Shown here: positions 5,647 to 12,600 of the stretch, one piece after another | How positions within the stretch are numbered: the first letter of the stretch is position 1 | How the letters are laid out: each line of letters begins with the position of its first letter | Source: an uncultured Carnobacterium sp. | Lineage (GTDB): Bacteria > Bacillota > Bacilli > Lactobacillales > Aerococcaceae | Assembly (NCBI GenBank): GCA_937976325.1 | Contig: CALJSD010000090.1 | Span: forward strand, 1 to 15,535 | DNA: 15,535 nt | Reading direction: 5' to 3' | Translations under genes and position numbers: made by a program | Notes under the pieces: generated by a model | What the model was told of the DNA's origin: nothing | The model's database searches: none | The model's input: the letters and a program-made list of their open reading frames with translations, nothing else

Positions 5647-7428
5647 GTGAAGATCGGAAGAATCGTAAAAGTATCAGGTCCTCTTGTGACTGCTGAAGGA
5701 ATGGAAGATGCGAATATTCAAGATATTTGTCGTGTAGGTCATCTAGGCCTTATCGGTGAAATCATCGAAATGCGTAAAGATATTGCATCCATTCAAGTAT
5801 ATGAAGAAACTTCAGGAATTGGACCAGGAGAACCCGTCGAAACAACAGGGGAAGCATTATCTGTTGAATTGGCGCCAGGGATTGTATCTCAAATGTTTGA
5901 TGGGATTCAACGTCCCCTCAATAAATTTAAAGAAGTATCACAAAGTGACTTCTTAGTCCGCGGAACAAACGTGGATCCTCTTGACCGTGAAAAAGAGTGG
6001 GAATTCGTTCCTACTGCGACAGTAGGTCAAGAAGTCGAAGCCGGAGACATTATTGGTTATGTACAAGAAACAAAAGTTGTACAACATAAAATCATGGTGC
6101 CTTACGGTGTTAAAGGTAAATTAGTAAAAGTGGAAGCTGGAAACTTCAAAATCGAAGATACAGTGTACCAAATCGAAACAGAATCAGGCGTACGTGATTT
6201 CAACTTAATCCAACGTTGGCCAGTACGTCGTGGTCGTCCATATAAAGTGAAGAAAAACACTGAAGTTCCAATGTTAACAGGACAACGTGTTATCGATACT
6301 TTCTTCCCAGTAACAAAAGGGGGAGCAGCAGCTGTACCAGGACCATTCGGAGCTGGTAAAACAGTGGTGCAACACCAAATTGCAAAATGGGCTGACGTGG
6401 ATATCGTAGTATACGTAGGTTGTGGGGAACGTGGAAACGAAATGACAGACGTATTGAATGAATTCCCTGAATTGATTGACCCAACAACAGGTGAATCGAT
6501 TATGGAACGTACCATCTTAATCGCCAACACTTCTAACATGCCGGTAGCGGCTCGTGAAGCGTCTATTTACACAGGTATCACAATTGCGGAATACTTCCGT
6601 GATATGGGATATAACGTAGCCATCATGGCGGACTCAACATCACGTTGGGCAGAAGCGCTTCGTGAAATGTCTGGACGTTTAGAAGAAATGCCAGGGGACG
6701 AAGGTTACCCAGCATACTTAGGAAGCCGTATCGCAGAATACTACGAACGTGCAGGACGTGTTGAAACATTAGGTAGCGATGGCCGTGAAGGTACAATTAC
6801 AGCAATCGGTGCCGTATCACCTCCAGGGGGAGATACATCAGAACCAGTTACACAAAATACATTACGTGTAGCCAAAGTATTCTGGGGATTAGATGCAACA
6901 TTGGCGCAAAAACGTCACTTCCCATCTATGAACTGGTTAACATCTTACTCATTGTATGATCCAGAAGTTGGTAAATACATGGACGAAAACGTTCATGCAA
7001 ACTGGTCTGAATATGTTCAACATGCAATGAATACATTACAAGAAGAAGCAAGCTTAGAAGAAATCGTTCGTTTAGTTGGTCTTGAATCGTTATCTGAACG
7101 TGACCGCCTAACGATGATGACTGCTAAAATGCTTCGTGAAGACTTCTTACAACAAAATGCGTTTGACGATGTCGATACATTCTCATCTCGTGAGAAACAA
7201 TATCGCATGTTAGAACTCATCTTGACATTTGAAAAAGAAGCGCGTCGTGCGATGAAACTTGGTTCATACTATGCTGAAATCATCGACGGAACAGAAGATG
7301 TGCGTGACCGTATCGCACGTTCAAAATATATTCCAGAATCTGAAATTGCTCGTTTCGATGAAATCAGAGAGCAAATTAAAACAGATATCGAAAAAACAAT
7401 TCAACATGGAGGGATGACACATGCTTAA
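5647..7428 (+). CDS. ntpA: V-type ATPase catalytic subunit A
   Basis: This is the nucleotide-hydrolysing subunit of the A3B3 head. From GTG 5647 it has 593 residues, the same length as I recall for E. hirae NtpA. The Walker A motif GPFGAGKT spans residues 232-239 with K238 and T239. GCGERGNE supplies the catalytic E261 and R262. NTSNMPVAAREASIYTGIT and ADSTSRWAEALREMSGRLEEMPGDEGYPAYL are hallmark family segments. The bulge domain typical of A subunits (about 110-220) is present. The GTG start is preferred because GGGAGGT (5634-5640) ends six bases before it. An in-frame ATG at 5593 lies inside ntpG and upstream of that site. The end overlaps ntpB by eight bases, coupling the two head subunits. 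Confidence 0.98.
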   Translation: MKIGRIVKVSGPLVTAEGMEDANIQDICRVGHLGLIGEIIEMRKDIASIQVYEETSGIGPGEPVETTGEALSVELAPGIVSQMFDGIQRPLNKFKEVSQSDFLVRGTNVDPLDREKEWEFVPTATVGQEVEAGDIIGYVQETKVVQHKIMVPYGVKGKLVKVEAGNFKIEDTVYQIETESGVRDFNLIQRWPVRRGRPYKVKKNTEVPMLTGQRVIDTFFPVTKGGAAAVPGPFGAGKTVVQHQIAKWADVDIVVYVGCGERGNEMTDVLNEFPELIDPTTGESIMERTILIANTSNMPVAAREASIYTGITIAEYFRDMGYNVAIMADSTSRWAEALREMSGRLEEMPGDEGYPAYLGSRIAEYYERAGRVETLGSDGREGTITAIGAVSPPGGDTSEPVTQNTLRVAKVFWGLDATLAQKRHFPSMNWLTSYSLYDPEVGKYMDENVHANWSEYVQHAMNTLQEEASLEEIVRLVGLESLSERDRLTMMTAKMLREDFLQQNAFDDVDTFSSREKQYRMLELILTFEKEARRAMKLGSYYAEIIDGTEDVRDRIARSKYIPESEIARFDEIREQIKTDIEKTIQHGGMTHA

Positions 7429-8797
7429 AGAGTATCGTACGATTAGTGAAGTTGTTGGCCCTTTAATGATGGTTGAACAAGTCGAAGGCGTTAAATATGA
7501 TGAGTTGGTTGAAATCCAATTACAAAATGGTGAATTACGTCATGGACAAGTACTAGAAGTTAACGAAGATAAAGCAATGGTTCAGATTTTCGAAGGACCA
7601 AGCGGAATCAACATTCGTGACACAAAAGTACGTTTCCGTGGTAAACCATTATCATTAAACGTATCTGAAGACATGATTGGTCGTATTTTCGATGGGATGG
7701 GGAACGTCATGGATGATGGCCCAGAAATCCTTCCAGAAGCGACTTTAGACGTAAACGGACAAGCGATTAACCCAGTTTCTCGTGACTATCCGGATGAATT
7801 TATCCAAACAGGGATTTCTGCGATTGACCACTTGAACACTCTTGTTCGTGGACAAAAATTACCAGTATTCTCTGGTTCAGGGCTTCCTCACAAAGAGTTA
7901 GCGGCCCAAATCGCGCGTCAAGCGACTGTATTAAACAGTGACGAAAAATTCGCGGTAGTATTTGCTGCAATGGGGATTACCTTCGACGAAGCGGAATACT
8001 TCATGGAAGACTTCCGTAAAACAGGAGCGATTGACCGTTCAGTAATGTTCCTTAACCTAGCGAGCGACCCAGCCATCGAACGTATTGCGACACCAAAAAT
8101 CGCATTAACAACAGCTGAGTACTTAGCGTTTGAAAAAGGAATGCACGTTTTAGTTATCATGACAGACATGACAAACTACTGTGAAGCGCTTCGTGAAATT
8201 TCAGCGGCTCGTCGTGAAGTTCCAGGACGTCGTGGATACCCAGGTTACTTATATACAAACCTTTCAACAATCTACGAACGTGCAGGACGTATCGTTGGTA
8301 AACCGGGATCTGTAACTCAAATTCCAATCCTTTCAATGCCTGAAGATGATATTACTCACCCAATTCCTGACTTAACAGGATATATCACAGAAGGACAAAT
8401 CATTTTGGACCGTGCTCTTGATAAACAAGGGATTCAACCTCCAATTAACGTATTGCCTTCATTATCTCGTCTAAAAGATAAAGGTTCAGGTGAAGGAAAG
8501 ACTCGTAAGGACCACGCACCAACGATGAACCAATTATTCGCGGCGTATGCAACTGGTAAACAAGCCAAAGAACTTGCGGTTGTATTAGGGGAATCTGCAT
8601 TATCAAAAACTGATAAGAAATATGTAGAGTTCACAGAACGTTTTGAACGTGAATATGTTGGACAAGGCTTCTATACGAACCGTTCTATCCAAGAAACATT
8701 AGACCTTGGATGGGAACTCTTATCAATCCTTCCACGTACGGAATTGAAACGTATTAAGGATGAGTTATTAGATGAATACCTTCCGGAAGGGGAGTGA
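7421..8797 (+). CDS. ntpB: V-type ATPase regulatory/non-catalytic subunit B
   Basis: The 458-residue partner of A in the hexameric head. It has the ATPase alpha/beta fold (beta-barrel about 1-75, nucleotide-domain-like core, helical C-terminus), but in place of a Walker A motif it carries SGSGLPHKELAAQIARQA starting at S151. This degenerate loop is expected of non-catalytic B subunits. R350, in LPSLSRLKDKG, occupies the arginine-finger position reported for E. hirae NtpB and would reach the catalytic site of the adjacent A subunit. Other family landmarks are MTDMTNYCEALREISAARRE and GRRGYPGYLYTNLSTIYERA. Start ATG 7421 follows GGAGGG at 7408-7413. Confidence 0.98.
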   Translation: MLKEYRTISEVVGPLMMVEQVEGVKYDELVEIQLQNGELRHGQVLEVNEDKAMVQIFEGPSGINIRDTKVRFRGKPLSLNVSEDMIGRIFDGMGNVMDDGPEILPEATLDVNGQAINPVSRDYPDEFIQTGISAIDHLNTLVRGQKLPVFSGSGLPHKELAAQIARQATVLNSDEKFAVVFAAMGITFDEAEYFMEDFRKTGAIDRSVMFLNLASDPAIERIATPKIALTTAEYLAFEKGMHVLVIMTDMTNYCEALREISAARREVPGRRGYPGYLYTNLSTIYERAGRIVGKPGSVTQIPILSMPEDDITHPIPDLTGYITEGQIILDRALDKQGIQPPINVLPSLSRLKDKGSGEGKTRKDHAPTMNQLFAAYATGKQAKELAVVLGESALSKTDKKYVEFTERFEREYVGQGFYTNRSIQETLDLGWELLSILPRTELKRIKDELLDEYLPEGE

Positions 8798-8802
8798 TTC
8801 CT

Positions 8803-9435
8803 TTGACACGATTGAATGTCAAACCAACCCGTATGGAGTTGACGAAATTAAAGCATCGTCTTGTCGTGTCAAAAAGGGGGCATAAACTCCTAAAGGATAA
8901 ACAAGATGAGTTAATGCGTCAGTTCATCGAATTAATTCGTAAAAACAATGCGTTACGTGAGGCGGTTGAAAATCGTCTTGTGGCAGGAATGAAGAGCTTC
9001 GTTCTAGCCAAAGCAACATTAGAAGAAGCGTTCATCGAAGAGCTTGTGGCGATTCCACCACAAAGCGTAACCTTGGATTTACAAGAAAAGAACATTATGA
9101 GTGTGTATGTTCCAGAAATGCATTTCACTGTGAAAAATGAAAACGAAGAGAGTGACTTCAAATATGGTTATTTGAACTCGAACAGTGAAATTGACGACTC
9201 TGTAGAACAAATCTCAGATGTGTTAAATGATCTACTAGAGTTGACAGAGATTGAAAAAACTTGCCAATTACTAGCAGACGAAATCGAAAAAACAAGACGT
9301 CGTGTAAACGCGCTTGAATATCGATTGATCCCACAATTAGAAGAAACGATTTATTTTATCGAAATGAAACTTGAAGAAAACGAGCGCGCAAGCATTACTC
9401 GTATTATGAAAGTGAAAGATATGGGACAAAAATAA
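8803..9435 (+). CDS. ntpD: V-type ATPase shaft subunit D
   Basis: A 210-residue rotor shaft protein. Two long helices, at the N- and C-termini, form the antiparallel coiled coil that penetrates the A3B3 head. Between them is a short less conserved region (about 85-135). Family landmarks are LNVKPTRMELTKLKHRL near the start, GHKLLKDKQDELMRQF, and EKTRRRVNALEYRLIPQLEE near the end. TTG 8803 is chosen because SD-like GGAAGGGGAG (8785-8794) is correctly spaced for it and the product begins TRLNVKPTRMEL, matching the family start. The alternative GTG 8794 is itself the end of that site and overlaps the ntpB stop. It is the last gene before a terminator, so the operon lacks ntpH and ntpJ of E. hirae. 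Confidence 0.94.
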   Translation: MTRLNVKPTRMELTKLKHRLVVSKRGHKLLKDKQDELMRQFIELIRKNNALREAVENRLVAGMKSFVLAKATLEEAFIEELVAIPPQSVTLDLQEKNIMSVYVPEMHFTVKNENEESDFKYGYLNSNSEIDDSVEQISDVLNDLLELTEIEKTCQLLADEIEKTRRRVNALEYRLIPQLEETIYFIEMKLEENERASITRIMKVKDMGQK

Positions 9436-9442
9436 AGAAAAG

Positions 9443-9476
9443 AAGGCTCCTAGAAGGTGATGCTAGGAGCCTTTTT
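9443..9476 (+). terminator. Rho-independent terminator of the ntp operon
   Basis: An 11-bp perfect stem, AAGGCTCCTAG (9443-9453) with CTAGGAGCCTT (9463-9473), has a nine-base loop and a run of five Ts (9472-9476). It begins eight bases after the ntpD stop and separates the operon from the GH101 gene. Confidence 0.95.
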
Positions 9477-9508
9477 GATTTAATTTCGTTAAATTCTAGA
9501 AGAAATTA

Positions 9509-9522
9509 TGAAAGCGTTTTAA
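9509..9522. promoter_or_regulatory. cre-like site 1 (CcpA) upstream of the GH101 gene
   Basis: TGAAAGCGTTTTAA fits the catabolite-responsive-element pattern TG-W-AA-N-CG-N-T-N-W-CA with one clear mismatch near the 3' end and has the central CG dyad. It lies about 60 bp upstream of the likely -10, where CcpA could repress or act with the second site by looping. Confidence 0.62.
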
Positions 9523-9580
9523 AGATAGCAAAATAGTACTAGTAAAGAGCAAAAAAGTCTAAGTCACCTTATCAGGAAAG

Positions 9581-9589
9581 TGCTAAAAT
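9581..9589 (+). promoter_or_regulatory. Extended -10 promoter of the GH101 gene
   Basis: TGCTAAAAT is an extended -10 (TG-N-TAAAAT, hexamer 9584-9589). No convincing -35 is seen 16-18 bp upstream, which extended -10 promoters tolerate. The predicted start, near 9596, falls at the second cre-like site. Confidence 0.5.
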
Positions 9590-9595
9590 TAATTA

Positions 9596-9609
9596 TGGAA
9601 ACGTTTTTA
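9596..9609. promoter_or_regulatory. cre-like site 2 (CcpA) at the GH101 transcription start
   Basis: TGGAAACGTTTTTA keeps the cre core AA-A-CG-T-TT, with mismatches at positions 3 and 13 of the consensus. It lies just downstream of the -10, so bound CcpA would block promoter escape. It precedes AAGGAGGGG (9616-9624). Confidence 0.55.
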
Positions 9610-9628
9610 CAAATCAAGGAGGGGTATT

Positions 9629-12600
9629 ATGTATAATCGTCAAAATATGGAGAAGAGACAGCGCTTCTCTATTAGAAAGCTCACTGTTGGTACATGTTCA
9701 GTTATCATCGGGGCTTTCTTTTTTGGCACGCTTCAACCAGTTTCTGCAACTGAAGCTGCTGCAACAGAGGTAGTAGCTACGGCCGTAGAAAACACGCCAG
9801 CTAGTGAGGTGGCGGCCACTGCTGAAGAAAAACCAGCAGTAGAATCTGGTGCCGCGGCAACTGAGGCTACGCCAAAAGAAAAAAAAGAAGCAGTTTCTAA
9901 TGAAGCTGCAAACACGGAGGCAACTGATAAAGTAGAAGAAAAAGCTACTGAAGCAGCTGCTACAGAAACAGCGGAGGCAAAACCTGCGGAGGCTAAACCA
10001 GCAGAGGCAAAACCTGCGGAAGAAAAACCAGCAGCAGAAGCTACAGGTGAAACTCGCGAAGCTACGGGCGAAACTCGTGAGGCGACAGCCGAAGTGAAAA
10101 AAGAGTGGGACTCAGTAAGCCGTGTGAAAGGGAATGTTGAAGTCGTTGAAGAAGGCGGAGTACGCTACAACAAATTAACTTCAACTGTAGCTAACGACAA
10201 TGGGGCAAACGAAGCTCTATTCGAAAAAGCTGGCTTACAAGCGGATGCGGAAGGAAATGTAAGCGTTGACTTAACGTTTAAAGCAAACTCACTTCCTGCA
10301 GAAACTCGTTTTGGGGTTTATGTAAAATATAAAGATAATGACAACAACATCTTTGTAGGATATGACAAGGGCGGTTGGTTCTGGCAATACAAAGGACCAG
10401 GTGTAAACACATGGTATAGCAAGACTCGTGTAGAAGCACCAAATGTGGGTGAAGAAAACCACCTATCTATCGTGTACAAGAAAGATGGTCAATTAAACGC
10501 TACAAATAATGGACAAGCTTTATTTAGCACAGAAGTCGTTCCAGAAGCTGTCAAGAACGCTTTAGCTGATGTGAATAAAGTTTACCTCAAAGCTGGGACT
10601 TACGGTACAGAATTATCTTCTGTATCGATCAAAGCGGATAACCAAGATAACATCAAACCTGAAGAAGAAACTCCAGCTGTGGATGATGGGTTACGTCGCA
10701 ATGACCAAGATGTTCACTATGAAACTTTACAATCAGAACAATTAAAAGCGATTATCGACACAGCGTTTCCACGTGTTAAAGAATATGAATTAGATGGAAA
10801 AACGTTAACAGGTCAAGTTCAAAAATTAGATAAAATGTCAATCAACGGTGTATTAGTCACTCCAGAAGTTCAATACCGTAAGATTGATGACACTACTGCA
10901 GAATATGTAATGAAAGTAAGAAACGATGATGAATTCATCAACGCTGAAATCACTGTGAAATTACAATTAGTCGGCAACGAAATGCATTTCGATGTGACAA
11001 AAGTAGTAAATAAAAACAATGTTGAAATGGGTAAACCAGTCGACAATGTTCGAAAATTAATCCAAACCATTGAATTCCCAGGAAACACACTTGTTTCTGT
11101 AGGTTCTAATAAACAAAATGCGAAGTTTGACGGAGCGCAAATGTCCACAAACACACATAGAGCAGGGGATTATCATTTAGACTTGAAGACAGGCAAGATG
11201 AATGATTACGCTTACGGCTTCATGTATGGATTCGTTTCTTCTAACGAATTAGCAGCATCTGTTTGGAGTAACTCACAATTCACTTACCAAGGAAATGACT
11301 TTGCGCGTATAACAACTGCTTTACAAAGAGTTGATGGCGTAAACTATATTGGTATTCAAAGCTCACCTTACTGGTACCAACGTGCTTATAAGAACTTAGT
11401 ATTCCCAGAATACACATTAGAATTACCAAGTTCTAAAGTAGTCATCACAAAAGACTTAAACAAAGATAATGTGGTGGACTGGCAAGATGGTGCGATTGCA
11501 TATCGTAATATCATGAACAATCCAAAAGGAGCAGAATCTGTTCCAGATTTAGTAGCGTATCGTATTGCGATGAACTTCGCATCTCAAGCGCAAAACCCAT
11601 TCTTAATGACATTAGATGGTATTAAGAAGATTAACTTACACACAGATGGTTTAGGCCAATCAATCCTACTTAAAGGATATGGTAGTGAAGGTCACGACTC
11701 AGGTCACTTAAACTATGCGGATATCGGTAAGAGAATCGGTGGCGTTGAAGACTTCAAGAAATTATTAGCAAGAGCAAAAGAATACGGAGCTAAAATCGGT
11801 ATTCACGTTAATGCTTCTGAAACATATCCTGAATCTAAATACTTCAGCGAAGCGATTTTACGTAGAAACTCTGACGGAACATATATGTACGGTTGGAACT
11901 GGTTAGACCAAGGTATCAACATCGATGCAGAATATGACTTAGCTCATGGACGTTTGGATCGTTGGAAAGAGTTAAGAGAAAAACTAGGTGCTGACTTAGA
12001 CTTCATCTATGTGGACGTTTGGGGTAACGGACAATCAGGAGATAACACTGCTTGGCCAACTCACGTACTTGCTAAAGAAATAAACTCTCAAGGCTGGCGT
12101 ATGGCAATCGAGTGGGGCTTCGGTGCGGAATATGACTCAACATTCCAACACTGGGCAGCTGACTTAACTTACGGTGGATATACACTCAAAGGTATTAACT
12201 CAAATATCACTCGATTCATCCGTAACCACCAAAAAGACTCATGGGTGGGTGACTATCCAAGCTACGGTGGTGCCGCTAACTATCCATTACTTGGTGGATA
12301 TAACATGAAAGACTTCGAAGGATGGCAAGGTCGAAGCGACTACGAAGGATATATTCGTAACCTCTTCGAAAACAACATTATGACGAAGTACTTCCAACAC
12401 TACAAAGTATCTAAATGGGTAAACGGTAACCCAGTTGCAATGAGCGACAACGGTCAAAACTACAAGTGGACTCCAGAAATGGAAATTCATTTAACAAATG
12501 ACAATGGGGACGAAGTGAAGATTGTTCGTCAATCAAACGACCCTAACAGCCCAGACTACCGTAAACGTGTGACAACATTAAACGGTCGTGTCATCGAAAA

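Noticed and set aside
6102..6539. 145-codon minus-strand reading frame inside ntpA
   Set aside because: It is antisense to the most conserved part of the catalytic subunit and has no independent support; the same applies to the other antisense frames inside the ntp genes and the GH101 gene.
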